Position numbers and translations under genes: made by a program. Source: Clostridia bacterium (GTDB taxonomy: Bacteria; Bacillota; Clostridia; Christensenellales; UBA1242). Taken from it: a stretch of 64,000 nt of DNA. Under the pieces are notes generated by a model. The model saw nothing but the letters and a program-made list of their open reading frames with translations, did not search any database and was not told the origin of the DNA. The stretch covers positions 558,001-622,000 of the forward strand of contig CAAGAD010000005.1 in the NCBI GenBank assembly GCA_900767715.1, read 5' to 3'. Positions 34,193 to 43,173 of the stretch are shown piece after piece (position 1 is the stretch's first letter; every line of letters begins with the position of its first letter).

Positions 34193-34916
34193 TTGCCTTC
34201 TCCTTATTCAATCTTATGCAGTTGGTTGGGCTGAGTTTCAGTTTGCCTAGAATATCATTGCGCGCGCCAAACTCCTTGATTTGTTTGTTGTCCAGCACCA
34301 AAATCTTGTCCGCAATGTCCAAAATCTTTTCTTGGTGGCTCACGATGATGTTGATAGACTTATTGTCCGTCTTGCTTTGGTTAAAGCATTTTATAAGTCC
34401 GTCCATACTCCAAAGGTCAATGCCCGCTTCCGGCTCGTCAAAAAGGTTGATACGTGCCTTGCGTGCAAGAATAGTCGCCACTTCGATACGCTTGATTTCG
34501 CCACCGGAAAGACTATCATCTAACTCGCGGTCGATGTATTCGCGTGCGCACAAGCCCACCTTTGAAAGATAGTTGCACACGTCCATAATTTTGTCGCCGT
34601 TTTGGGCAGTGTTGAGCACGTCACGCACTTTTAATCCTTTAAACCTTACCGGTGTTTGAAAAGCGTATGCCACGCCAAGACGCGCTCGCTCAGTGATAGA
34701 CATTTTAGTTATATCTACTCCGTCGAGCAAAATTTGTCCACTCGTTGCGTTAGCAAGTCCCATAATGAGTTTCAAAAGTGTGGATTTACCCGCACCATTT
34801 GCTCCCGTAATTACAAGTGTTTCGTTGTCGTGCAAAGTTAAGGAAATATTTTTCAAAATTTCCTTTTTTTTGCTGTTTTCATCTATTGAATAACTTAGAT
34901 TTTTTATTTCTAACAT
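34185..34916 (-). CDS. smsC: SmsC: SufC-type ABC ATPase
   Basis: This 243-residue soluble ATPase partners SmsB. Visible: Walker A GANGAGKSTLL, Q-loop VAYAFQTPVRFKGL, signature LSGGEIKRIEVA, Walker B ARINLFDEPEAGIDLW, and IVSHQEKIL with the switch His. The 'FQTPVRFKGL' and 'GEIKRIE' wording is that of SufC. I chose ATG 34916 (MLEIKNLSY); an extension to 35003 would run into the upstream gene. Confidence 0.9.
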   Translation of the reverse strand: MLEIKNLSYSIDENSKKKEILKNISLTLHDNETLVITGANGAGKSTLLKLIMGLANATSGQILLDGVDITKMSITERARLGVAYAFQTPVRFKGLKVRDVLNTAQNGDKIMDVCNYLSKVGLCAREYIDRELDDSLSGGEIKRIEVATILARKARINLFDEPEAGIDLWSMDGLIKCFNQSKTDNKSINIIVSHQEKILDIADKILVLDNKQIKEFGARNDILGKLKLSPTNCIRLNKEKAND

Positions 34917-34918
34917 AA

Positions 34919-35734
34919 TTATTTTCCAGCGTCGGGATTGACTGGACGGTCTTTGTATTTTTTGTTTAGTTTTTGTTGACGCATCCAGATGTTCATAATC
35001 CAACTATGTGGCAGAGTCTTAACCAACCAACATTGCATTTTACTCTTGAAACCAACGACCACAAGGTCTTTGCGCTTCTCGGTCGCTTTCATTGCCTTTT
35101 TCACCACGAAATCTGGGTCGTACATAGCCACATATTTTGTCACCACTTCTTGCATTGCGTCATTGTCTTTGGCGCGCTTGAAGAATGCGGTTTTCGTCCA
35201 GAATGGGCAAATGGTGGTCACGCTAATGCCACGTGGTTTGAGTTCGCGGTTGAGTGCGCGTGAATAACTGATGACGAATGCCTTGGTAGCGGCATAAACG
35301 TTGATGAATGGGATTGGTTGCCAGCCTGCCACGCTCGCTATGTTCATAATTCTAGCACCTTTTGACATATATGGCAAGGTGTATTCTGTCATTCGCATAG
35401 TGGCTTTGCAGTTTAGGTCAATCATATTCGCGCTGGTTTCTACCTTAATTTCGTCATAACGCGCAAACTTGCCAAAACCAGAACAGTTAATCAAAAGTTG
35501 TACGTCTGGCTTTGCCTTTTTTAAGCGTGCCTTGAAATCTTCAAACGATTCGGTCACAGTCAAATCATATGCAAGCGGAACGATTTTCGTCTTGCATTCC
35601 TTTTGCAGACTTTCCAGCCCTTCAAGGTCTAGCGCGATTGCCCAAATCTCATCAAAATTTTTCGCGTCATATTGTTTACAGAACGACCTGCCGATGCCGG
35701 AAGATGCGCCTGTGATAATTGCAATTTTTTTCAT
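34919..35734 (-). CDS. Short-chain dehydrogenase/reductase
   Basis: This 271-residue NAD(P)-dependent oxidoreductase has the Rossmann motif TGASSGIGRSF at the N-terminus, NCSGFG, and the catalytic Tyr-Lys in YAATKAFVISYSRAL with the preceding Ser in IASVAG. The C-terminal half is basic with Trp, as in membrane-near SDRs of the DltE/YdfG style. Substrate unknown. Its stop is 2 nt from smsC, so it opens that operon; the functional link is not obvious. Confidence 0.85.
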   Translation of the reverse strand: MKKIAIITGASSGIGRSFCKQYDAKNFDEIWAIALDLEGLESLQKECKTKIVPLAYDLTVTESFEDFKARLKKAKPDVQLLINCSGFGKFARYDEIKVETSANMIDLNCKATMRMTEYTLPYMSKGARIMNIASVAGWQPIPFINVYAATKAFVISYSRALNRELKPRGISVTTICPFWTKTAFFKRAKDNDAMQEVVTKYVAMYDPDFVVKKAMKATEKRKDLVVVGFKSKMQCWLVKTLPHSWIMNIWMRQQKLNKKYKDRPVNPDAGK

Positions 35735-35840
35735 AAATACTCCTAAAAATGTTTAACCACATTTTTTTACACAAATATTTTAACATATTTACAATAATTT
35801 ACAAAACAAAATAAAATTGTTGTAAAATTTTTTTTAAATA

Positions 35841-35870
35841 TGAAAAAAAGAGAAAAATTTTCTCTTTTTA
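35841..35870 (-). terminator. Terminator of the ornithine-lipid operon
   Basis: Stem AAAAAGAGAAAA / TTTTCTCTTTTT overlapping the olsA stop codon on the minus strand. Confidence 0.75.
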
Positions 35871-37796
35871 TTCATCATTTTTGTGCGAATCATCTCTATG
35901 ATAATTATGCAAAAGTTCACTAACCATTGCCCATTGAACGCATTGCAAACGATTTTGCTTTGGTTGGAAATAATAGAATTTGTTGTCGTGATAAAGTTCA
36001 AAATCTTCATTACAACTGAACAACAATGCTTGCAAATCTTTTGGCGCAACCGTCCACTCTTCTTGCTCGTCGTTGAAACTGCCCTTGTAATTAACGCCTG
36101 CGTGCGTTAGTCTGCACGTGCCTTCGCCCGCAAGACACATTCCGCGACCATTGTGCGTATATGTCTTGACTGTCACGTCAGTAACAAGCGCATAGTCTGG
36201 CTTGCTGATGCGTTCACGCTCAACGCCTACTTGATAGTTGTACCAATCGCGTATGTTTTTGATTTCATCGGTTGGAGGATTGGTGAAATTGTAATAATTG
36301 TCCATAGTCACCACATTGTGACAGTTGTCGCACACAATTGTGTTCTTTTCACCGCGCAAAGTATATTCACTGTGGCAGTGCGGACAGATATATAAGATTC
36401 CTTCCACGCCCTTGCACAAATTCTTGCCCTTGAAACATACGTGCGCGTCATCATTCCAAGCAAAGTCGTCGAACTCTAATGCTGGTTCGATTTTGTTTCT
36501 AATGTAATCCACATCATTGTTGATAATCTCATCTTTTGTCAAGGTCAAATGGCATTCCACTTCCACGCGACCACGACGTTTGGACTTCATCCATTTTGCA
36601 CGCGTTAAATATGCGCCGTGCGGACGAATGGTAACCACTGGCAATTCAAGTTTCTTGATTAATTTGTCAAGACCCGCTGGCATATCTGTTTGTGTACCAT
36701 TAATGCTCAAACGACCAGCCGGCATCATCATAATTGAACCGCCATTACGTGCCACGCTCAACATATCTTTGATGGCGCGCGAGTCTGGCGTATACATTTT
36801 CTTTGGGATTACGCCCAACTTCTCAAAAATACGGCGATAGAAACTATTGTAGAAAAGGCTGTAATTTACGACTGCATTGTAACGTATGTGTGGCATACTC
36901 AATGCACAATACATAAAGTCTGGCCAAGACGGATGTGTACTAAGAATTAGACAAGGCTCTTTGATGTCTTTAATTTCATCATTGAGAAGCACAACTCGGT
37001 TGCGCTTGATTATGCGCTTGCCAAAGAAACTACGGCACAAATCATAAGTGTATGCGTCTGGCTGGCGTGCCTTTCGCGTTGCCATAATTGTGGCAAAACT
37101 TGGATTAGGTTCGCCGTAAAGCATTTTGTTCATTTTACGTTTGGAAATGGCGTTGACAATGAGCATAACTCCAACTGTCATCACCAAAATGCCTACAATC
37201 ACCCAACCCATATATTTCGAGATGAGTGCGATGAATGCCTTACCCATAATAGTGTCAACCACTACTGATGGTGCGACGCCGATGATGACAAGCAAAATAT
37301 ATCGCCAATAACTCAAATTGTTACCGGCAGCGTAATAGCAAATCATTCCGTAAGGAATCGCGGGCAGGAAAAATAGAATCAAAACAAGTTTCGATACACT
37401 GCTTTTCTTGTGACTCAAAAGTTCGATTGTGTCATAGGCGGATGAATTCTTGATGCTGTCATTCTTCACTTTGAATAGGTTGACCAACATATAGATAATT
37501 GTTGCACCCAAGATAATGCCGACCCAGCAAACCAGTGAGCCCCACCAAATGCCATAGGTCACACCGCTGACAATCTGCACAAATTCGCAAGGAATGAACA
37601 CAATCAGCACTTGCATTGTTTGAATTAGTGCCAGCACCAGCCCGCCACGGAAACCGAGTTGCGACAGTGCTTCTTCAACGGCTTGTTCACTGCCACTGGT
37701 AAGTTGTGGCCAAATGTTCACAATGTCCACAACGAAAATCGCAAGTAGTCCCAGAAAGGCGATTATTGGGATTAAATATAGTAACTTCTTTTTCAT
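35868..37796 (-). CDS. olsA: VTT/DedA - OlsA-like acyltransferase - zinc ribbon fusion
   Basis: This 642-residue three-part protein is probably the lyso-ornithine-lipid O-acyltransferase. Residues 1-220 form a VTT (DedA/TVP38) membrane domain with GLVLALIQTMQVLIVFIPCEFVQIVSG and FLPAIPYGMICYYAAG. Residues about 250-440 are a PlsC-type acyltransferase with His288-x4-Asp293 (HPSWPD) and MMPAGR (357-362). A four-cysteine zinc ribbon follows (Cys471, 474, 489, 492), then an unassigned beta-rich C-terminal domain. VTT proteins are linked to lipid scrambling, so the protein may make and flip the lipid (inference). Start is coupled to olsB by TAATG. Confidence 0.78.
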   Translation of the reverse strand: MKKKLLYLIPIIAFLGLLAIFVVDIVNIWPQLTSGSEQAVEEALSQLGFRGGLVLALIQTMQVLIVFIPCEFVQIVSGVTYGIWWGSLVCWVGIILGATIIYMLVNLFKVKNDSIKNSSAYDTIELLSHKKSSVSKLVLILFFLPAIPYGMICYYAAGNNLSYWRYILLVIIGVAPSVVVDTIMGKAFIALISKYMGWVIVGILVMTVGVMLIVNAISKRKMNKMLYGEPNPSFATIMATRKARQPDAYTYDLCRSFFGKRIIKRNRVVLLNDEIKDIKEPCLILSTHPSWPDFMYCALSMPHIRYNAVVNYSLFYNSFYRRIFEKLGVIPKKMYTPDSRAIKDMLSVARNGGSIMMMPAGRLSINGTQTDMPAGLDKLIKKLELPVVTIRPHGAYLTRAKWMKSKRRGRVEVECHLTLTKDEIINNDVDYIRNKIEPALEFDDFAWNDDAHVCFKGKNLCKGVEGILYICPHCHSEYTLRGEKNTIVCDNCHNVVTMDNYYNFTNPPTDEIKNIRDWYNYQVGVERERISKPDYALVTDVTVKTYTHNGRGMCLAGEGTCRLTHAGVNYKGSFNDEQEEWTVAPKDLQALLFSCNEDFELYHDNKFYYFQPKQNRLQCVQWAMVSELLHNYHRDDSHKNDE

Positions 37797-38569
37797 TACA
37801 AATCTCCCAACAACTTCTTAACAAAAAACTCGTTAAAGTTGCATAAATCAGTAATCACCATACAATCAATCGTTTTGCACACATTATCTATGTAAGCACT
37901 GTCACACACTCTGCCACCCATTGCTAGATAGGTGCGAATGAGTGCCGGAGTTTGAAATTTGGCTTCGGTTGGGTCAAACTCGCCCACAACGTCAGCCACG
38001 TCTTTTAGGCTGATTGCTGGCGCTTTGGCGGTGCAGTTAATCGATTTGTCCACCTGATGATTGAGATACAAATTGGTGAACGAATCTTTGTATTTAAAGT
38101 TTTGAATGTCATTCGCATCAAAATCTGCCATATGGTAACTGGCTGTGCCAAAAATGTATCTAATGCCGAACTGCTTGCAATAGTTAAACAAGCCGTGCCA
38201 CAAAAGTTTGATAATTGGCGCGTTACGGCAATCAGGGTCAACCACGGCGCGACCGATTTCCAGAATGTTGTCGTTCTTCGCAAGGTTGGTCAAATCAAAC
38301 TCTCCCGTGCAAAAGAAAGGAATGCCGTGCGCTTTGGTCACGAAACGATAATTGCCCACAATTTCGCCCGTATCGTCATTAACGGCGATTAGATGGTCGC
38401 AATGATTATCCTCTTCGCACGCGTCTGTGCCATTTGGGTCAGCGTTTGGATTAAACTCCAAAATCATTGACTTATATCTCAATTTCTGCGCGCGCTCAAT
38501 CTCGTCCTTGTCTTTGGCAAGGCGGACGGTGTAGCCACAACTTTTTGGTTGGTTGATTAATTGATTCAT
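37796..38569 (-). CDS. olsB: OlsB-like ornithine N-acyltransferase
   Basis: This 257-residue GNAT-fold enzyme would transfer a 3-hydroxyacyl chain from ACP to the alpha-amino group of ornithine, giving lyso-ornithine lipid. The OlsB pattern is clear: LRYKSM, CDHLIAVNDDTGEIVGNYRFV, FDLTNL, ILEIGRAVVDPDCR, IIKLLWHGLFNYCKQFGIRYIFGTASY. It sits 4 nt downstream of an arginase gene and overlaps olsA by one base. A different amino acid acceptor cannot be excluded, but the arginase points to ornithine. Confidence 0.8.
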   Translation of the reverse strand: MNQLINQPKSCGYTVRLAKDKDEIERAQKLRYKSMILEFNPNADPNGTDACEEDNHCDHLIAVNDDTGEIVGNYRFVTKAHGIPFFCTGEFDLTNLAKNDNILEIGRAVVDPDCRNAPIIKLLWHGLFNYCKQFGIRYIFGTASYHMADFDANDIQNFKYKDSFTNLYLNHQVDKSINCTAKAPAISLKDVADVVGEFDPTEAKFQTPALIRTYLAMGGRVCDSAYIDNVCKTIDCMVITDLCNFNEFFVKKLLGDL

Positions 38570-38573
38570 ATTT

Positions 38574-39452
38574 CTATTCCTTTGTCTGTAATGCGGTCAA
38601 TATGATGTCGATGACCACATCTAAATCTTTTTTATTCTTGTCCAAGTCTGGATTATACTCCACGCACTCAAAAAGTGCAAGTGTGAAATACTTTTTTAGG
38701 CTGGTAATTATTTCCTTAACGTTCTGCACGCTAAAGCCGTCAGCGATGTTGTAACCAGTCGCCTTGAAGACTCGGTCGTCCAGCCCGTCCACGTCAAATG
38801 AGATGTGCACGTATTTGGCGTGTGACCTTAGTTTTAGTTCGCGCACCACATCGTCAATGCCACATGCTAAAAGGTCAGCAACGTTTATGTAGAAAATGCG
38901 GTTGTCATTCAAGATTTTAATTTCGCCGTCATCAATGCTACGCGCACCCAAGAAAGCTAGGTTGTTAGGTTTGAGCGTTCTTCGACAGCCTATTGGCGAT
39001 AAGCCGTCGTCCATTAGTCCCATACTCACTGCGTTAGGCATTCCGTGAATGAAATGCGAGTGCGAACTGGTTGCCGTGTTGATGTCAGTGTGCGCGTCAA
39101 TCCACACCACCATAACGTCGTCGCCGTAACGCATTAGCGAACTGGCGACACTGCCTATCGAAAGCGAATGGTCACCACCTATAACGAATGGGATTTTGCC
39201 ACTGTCATAGCAGTCGCTCACTTCGGTGTAGAGTCGTCGTACCAAACTGGCCACATTATCTTTTGCGATGAGCGATGGAACTGACACATCTTTATCGTTA
39301 TCGGTAGAGATGAATTTGTAATCAAAATTGTAATTTAGGTCTTTCAAGCGCTGGATTATGCAACCACTAGCCTTTTCACTGCCAACAGTTGGACTTCCGC
39401 AACTAATGCCGGCTCCAATCGCTCTATATCTATTGCAGAAATCTTTTTCCAT
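38574..39452 (-). CDS. Arginase (ureohydrolase family)
   Basis: This 292-residue Mn enzyme should convert arginine to ornithine and urea. All metal ligands are seen: His95 (GGDHSLSIG), Asp119, His121 and Asp123 (DAHTDINT), Asp220 and Asp222 (SFDVDGLD). HGMP at 136-139 is typical of arginase rather than agmatinase. I chose ATG 39452 because TGGAG lies 8 nt upstream; 39512 would add 20 residues without support. As first gene of the operon it supplies ornithine to OlsB. Confidence 0.85.
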   Translation of the reverse strand: MEKDFCNRYRAIGAGISCGSPTVGSEKASGCIIQRLKDLNYNFDYKFISTDNDKDVSVPSLIAKDNVASLVRRLYTEVSDCYDSGKIPFVIGGDHSLSIGSVASSLMRYGDDVMVVWIDAHTDINTATSSHSHFIHGMPNAVSMGLMDDGLSPIGCRRTLKPNNLAFLGARSIDDGEIKILNDNRIFYINVADLLACGIDDVVRELKLRSHAKYVHISFDVDGLDDRVFKATGYNIADGFSVQNVKEIITSLKKYFTLALFECVEYNPDLDKNKKDLDVVIDIILTALQTKE

Positions 39453-39800
39453 TGTAAACTCCACAATCATTTTATAGAAAGTTATGCTCTTATGCGCTGT
39501 AAACGCGAACAAAATCGTTATATATCTTTTCCAGTCATATAGATTTTCTATCTAGCCCGCTTAAAAAGTTGGTTTATGTTATGACCGAAATTATGTCAAT
39601 TTTGTGAGCGTATTGTTTCGATATTCGCAGACAAAATTGAACATCACATATATTATATCAAACGGCGTCAAAATAAACAACTAAAAAAGCGTGATTATTA
39701 TGCGTATATTAGCCATATATTTTTTGTTTTATATAAAATCAAGTGGTACTAATTTGTGTCAAACAAGAAGTCTCATTAATAAACTAGTATTGGAGCAAAT
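39453..39800. other. Intergenic region upstream of arginase and mtnN
   Basis: This 348-nt divergent spacer has low-complexity AT tracts. I find no consensus promoter with both elements for either side. The arginase ribosome site (39460-39464 region) is included. Candidate ORFs in it lack ribosome sites. Confidence 0.4.
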
Positions 39801-39860
39801 ATGCAAACTTGGCAGACTCTTGCCAAGTGGCATATTCTCACAAAATGGAGTCTATTATGA
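39801..39860 (+). CDS. 19-codon Trp-rich small ORF coupled to mtnN
   Basis: The ORF reads MQTWQTLAKWHILTKWSLL. It has a GGAG ribosome site (39792-39795, spacing 5) and its TGA overlaps the mtnN ATG as ATGA. Trp occurs at residues 4, 10 and 16, a period of six. A 7-bp hairpin (CTTGGCA 39808-39814 / TGCCAAG 39821-39827) lies inside it. It could be a leader peptide controlling mtnN translation or a tiny amphipathic peptide. It may also be chance. Confidence 0.4.
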   Translation: MQTWQTLAKWHILTKWSLL

Positions 39861-40567
39861 TAGCAATATTAACTTCGGATTTTATAGATTTGGAAAACTT
39901 ACTTCCAAAAGAATACAATCCACAATGCCAACTCGTAAACGGCTTGAAGGTTTATCACATCTGTGTGAATGGCAAGCGCGCAATCATTGTCAACGTTGGC
40001 GAATCAAAGGTGTATGTGACTAGAAATGTGATGACAATTATAGATTGTTTCCACCCAGATTTGCTCATTAACACGGGCAACTTGGCAGGGCTGAATGGAA
40101 TCGCATTTAACAGCATTTTCATCTCAACCAACACCTTGCAACACGACGTCGATGTAACAGCGCTCGGCTTCACTGCAGGCGAAATTCCTGAACTTACACA
40201 AACGCAATTCCCAGCAAATGCGGGTCTGATTGGCTACGCAAACAACGCAGTGCAGCGCTTGGGTTTGGCGTCCAGTTCGGGTACAATCGGTTCAGGCGAC
40301 CAGTTCATTGCCAGCACGGCAAGGGCGAATGCTTTGCGCACACAGTTTAACATCGACGCCATAGATATGGAGTCTGCAACCATTGGAGAAATTGCGCAGT
40401 TGGAAGACCTTGACTATGTGACAATCAAGGGCATATCAAACAATGCGGACGACAATGCGGTAAACGACTATTACGCATACAAAGCCACCGCCAACAGTTC
40501 GGCGCTGACCGTCGTACTGGAAATGCTGAAAGAGATTTTCCCGCCTAGACCTAGTCGCGTGTGCTAA
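39857..40567 (+). CDS. mtnN: MTA/SAH nucleosidase-like protein
   Basis: This 236-residue nucleosidase is expected to cleave methylthioadenosine and S-adenosylhomocysteine, recycling the by-products of SAM enzymes. Family wording is clear: VNVGESKVYVTRNVMTIID, LLINTGNLAGLN, TLQHDVDVTALGF, SSGTIGSGDQFIAS, and AIDMESATIGEIAQ with the conserved Met-Glu. The usual Asp of the ISD motif is Asn here (GISNNADD), a change at or near the catalytic acid that deserves attention. Start 39857 (GGAG at 39847-39850) is preferred over 39809. Confidence 0.8.
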   Translation: MIAILTSDFIDLENLLPKEYNPQCQLVNGLKVYHICVNGKRAIIVNVGESKVYVTRNVMTIIDCFHPDLLINTGNLAGLNGIAFNSIFISTNTLQHDVDVTALGFTAGEIPELTQTQFPANAGLIGYANNAVQRLGLASSSGTIGSGDQFIASTARANALRTQFNIDAIDMESATIGEIAQLEDLDYVTIKGISNNADDNAVNDYYAYKATANSSALTVVLEMLKEIFPPRPSRVC

Positions 40568-40604
40568 AATATTTTAACTTTTTCTACAAAGTCTGTCATA
40601 TTTT

Positions 40605-40633
40605 TTGACATAATTTGCCAGCAATGTTATTAT
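40605..40633 (+). promoter_or_regulatory. Promoter of small membrane protein gene
   Basis: TTGACA (40605-40610), 17-bp spacer, TATTAT (40628-40633). A leader of about 16 nt holds the full AAGGAGG site (40644-40650). Confidence 0.7.
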
Positions 40634-40655
40634 TATATTATGTAAGGAGGCATTT

Positions 40656-40877
40656 ATGGCAAAATCTAAGGACTACTTTGGTCTTGGCAGAATCGTTAGT
40701 CTAATCTTGGCTATCATTCCTGTAACATCTTGGATCTGTGGCGCTATTGTTCGTTTCAAAGAAGACAAAATCGTTGCAGGCATTCTTCGTCTTGTATTGG
40801 GCTGGAGCATCATCTGGATCGTGGACCTAGTATTGATGATTATGAACGGCAGAATTTGGAGATTGCTTAACGTATAG
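40656..40877 (+). CDS. Small two-helix membrane protein
   Basis: I do not recognise this 73-residue protein. It has two hydrophobic segments (about 11-33 and 40-64) separated by the charged loop VRFKEDKI. Unlike most genes here it has a perfect AAGGAGG ribosome site, a consensus promoter and a strong terminator, so it is probably highly expressed on its own. Confidence 0.7.
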   Translation: MAKSKDYFGLGRIVSLILAIIPVTSWICGAIVRFKEDKIVAGILRLVLGWSIIWIVDLVLMIMNGRIWRLLNV

Positions 40878-40882
40878 CAATG

Positions 40883-40910
40883 AAAAAAACACTCAATCGA
40901 GTGTTTTTTT
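40883..40910. terminator. Bidirectional terminator before tex
   Basis: Stem AAAAAAACACTC / GAGTGTTTTTTT, loop AATC, between convergent genes. Confidence 0.9.
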
Positions 40911-40916
40911 GTTTGT

Positions 40917-43076
40917 TTAATCCTTGCCAACGCGCTTGATAGATAGACCGATGCGTTTCTTTTCAAGGTCAAGTGAAATAACCTTGACTTTCACGATTTG
41001 TCCAACCGACAACTCTTCGCTTGGGTGCTTGATATATCTGTCGCAAATTTCACTGATGTGAACGAGCCCGTCTTGGTGAACGCCGATGTCTACGAATGCG
41101 CCGAAATCGATTACGTTACGCACTGTGCCATCGAGTTCCATTCCCAGTTGCAAGTCTTCCATTGACATAATATCGCTACGAAGCATTGGTGGTGGCAATT
41201 CGTCACGAATGTCGCGACCCGGCTTTAAAAGTTCTTTGATGTTATCTTGCAAAGTTGGTACGCCAATTTCGCAAAGACCGGCTACATTGTCTAATCCCTT
41301 TTTCTCAACCATTTGTTCAAGGTTGCCAAGGTTATTGTTCTTCACATCTTCTTCCGTTAGGTTAAAGAGTTTTAAAAGTTTTTTCACCGACTCATAACTT
41401 TCTGGGTGAACAGCGGTGTTGTCGAGAATGTTGTTGCCGTCACGAATGCGCAAGAAACCCGCACATTGTTCAAACGCCTTGTTGCCAAGTTTTGACACTT
41501 TCAAAAGTTCTTTACGGTTCTCAAAAGCACCATTTTCCTTGCGGTATTCAACAATGTTTTTCGCAATGCCCGCGTTCAAGCCGGATATGTGTTCAAGCAA
41601 TTTATAACTTGCGGTATTTAGGTCAACGCCGACTGAGTTTACGCAATCTTCGACCACGCCGTCCAATACTTCGGTGAGTCGTTTTTGTGGCATATCGTGC
41701 TGGTATTGTCCCACGCCGATTGCCTTGACGTCAATCTTGATGAGTTCGGCAAGTGGGTCTTGCAAACGACGTGCAATGCTGACTGCACTGCGCTGTGTAA
41801 CGTCGAATGTTGGAAACTCTTCTTGACCGAGTTTGCTGGCAGAGTAAACTGACGCGCCCGCCTCACTAACGACCATATATGCCACTTTGTTAGGAATTTT
41901 TTTGAGCAAATTGCTGACAAAAATTTCACTTTCCTTGCTAGCAGTGCCGTTGCCGATAGAAATGGCTTCAACGCCATATTTTCTAATTAGACGAGCGACC
42001 ACTTCTTCACTCTTTTCGATGTCGTTATGTGGTGGGGTTGGGTAGATGACGGTGGTGTCGATAACATTGCCGTTTGCGTCAATCACTGCCACTTTACAGC
42101 CCGTTCTGTACGCTGGGTCTAGTCCTAGAATTACCTTGTTTTTGAGTGGTGGTTGCATCAAAAGTGGTTTCAAGTTCACTTCAAACATTTTGATTGCTTG
42201 TTCGTCCGCTACATCGGTGAGGCTAGCACGGAGTTCACGTGCAAGAGATGGTTGCAAAAGTCGCTCGAATGAGTCTTGAATAGTGTTTTTCAAAAATTCG
42301 AGATTTGGGCAGTCTTTCTTGATGAACATCTTTTCAATGCGTTCTAGGCATTTTGGTTCGTTCATCTCAACATCTACTTTCAAGCACTCTTCGTTTTCGC
42401 CACGGTTGATGGCGAGCACGCGGTGGCTAGGCATTTTGCACGCTTGCTCTTTGTAGTTGTCGTACATTGAGTATGTGCCCGCGTTTTCCTTGTCCTTGAC
42501 AAGTGTGGAAGTAATGAATGCCGTCTTGGCGATGAACTCACGTAGGTTCTTTCGCAATTCTGCATCATCGCTAATCCATTCCGCGATGATGTCGCTAGCG
42601 CCGTTCAATGCGTCGTCAACAGTCTTAACTTTCTTTTCTTCATTGATATATGGTGTAGCCAAATCCGCAAGTGGAGTTTTGTCCTTTTGCTCCCAAATGA
42701 CTTCTGCCAAAGGTTTGAGCCCTTTGCTTTCGGCAATGGTGGCACGTGTTTGGCGCTTTGGTTTGAACGGACGATAAATATCTTCCAATTCAACCATAGT
42801 GTTGGCAGAGTCAAGGCTTGCCATAATTTCTGGGGTCATCTTCTCTTGTTCAGTGATGATTTTGATAATTTGATTTTTTCTATCCTCGAAGTTGCGGAGA
42901 TAGTTCAATCTGTCACAAAAATTCCTAAGCAAAACGTCGTCAGCCGAACCGGTCATTTCCTTACGATAACGTGAGATGAATGGCACGGTACAGCCTTCGT
43001 CCAATAGGTCAATAATATTTTTTGCGTGTGTTGGCGCAATGTTAAATTCCGCCGATAATACTTTAATAAAATCCAT
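40917..43076 (-). CDS. tex: S1-domain RNA-binding protein Tex
   Basis: This 719-residue nucleic-acid-binding protein is conserved in most bacteria and is linked to transcription and RNA handling. It shows the Tex N-terminal helices (TVPFISRYRKEMTGSADD), the YqgF/RNase-H-like core (ILGLDPAYRTGCKVAVID), helix-hairpin-helix (LNAGIAKNIVEYR), and a C-terminal S1 domain (LDGTVRNVIDFGAFVDIGVHQDGLVHISEI). Length is normal. Monocistronic. Confidence 0.95.
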   Translation of the reverse strand: MDFIKVLSAEFNIAPTHAKNIIDLLDEGCTVPFISRYRKEMTGSADDVLLRNFCDRLNYLRNFEDRKNQIIKIITEQEKMTPEIMASLDSANTMVELEDIYRPFKPKRQTRATIAESKGLKPLAEVIWEQKDKTPLADLATPYINEEKKVKTVDDALNGASDIIAEWISDDAELRKNLREFIAKTAFITSTLVKDKENAGTYSMYDNYKEQACKMPSHRVLAINRGENEECLKVDVEMNEPKCLERIEKMFIKKDCPNLEFLKNTIQDSFERLLQPSLARELRASLTDVADEQAIKMFEVNLKPLLMQPPLKNKVILGLDPAYRTGCKVAVIDANGNVIDTTVIYPTPPHNDIEKSEEVVARLIRKYGVEAISIGNGTASKESEIFVSNLLKKIPNKVAYMVVSEAGASVYSASKLGQEEFPTFDVTQRSAVSIARRLQDPLAELIKIDVKAIGVGQYQHDMPQKRLTEVLDGVVEDCVNSVGVDLNTASYKLLEHISGLNAGIAKNIVEYRKENGAFENRKELLKVSKLGNKAFEQCAGFLRIRDGNNILDNTAVHPESYESVKKLLKLFNLTEEDVKNNNLGNLEQMVEKKGLDNVAGLCEIGVPTLQDNIKELLKPGRDIRDELPPPMLRSDIMSMEDLQLGMELDGTVRNVIDFGAFVDIGVHQDGLVHISEICDRYIKHPSEELSVGQIVKVKVISLDLEKKRIGLSIKRVGKD

Positions 43077-43173
43077 AATTTCCTCGCCCCATTATTTTAC
43101 ACGAAACAAAAATATTTGGCAAATAAATTGAGTTAATAGTTTTGTTAAACAAAAAAAAGCAAAATTGCTCTTT

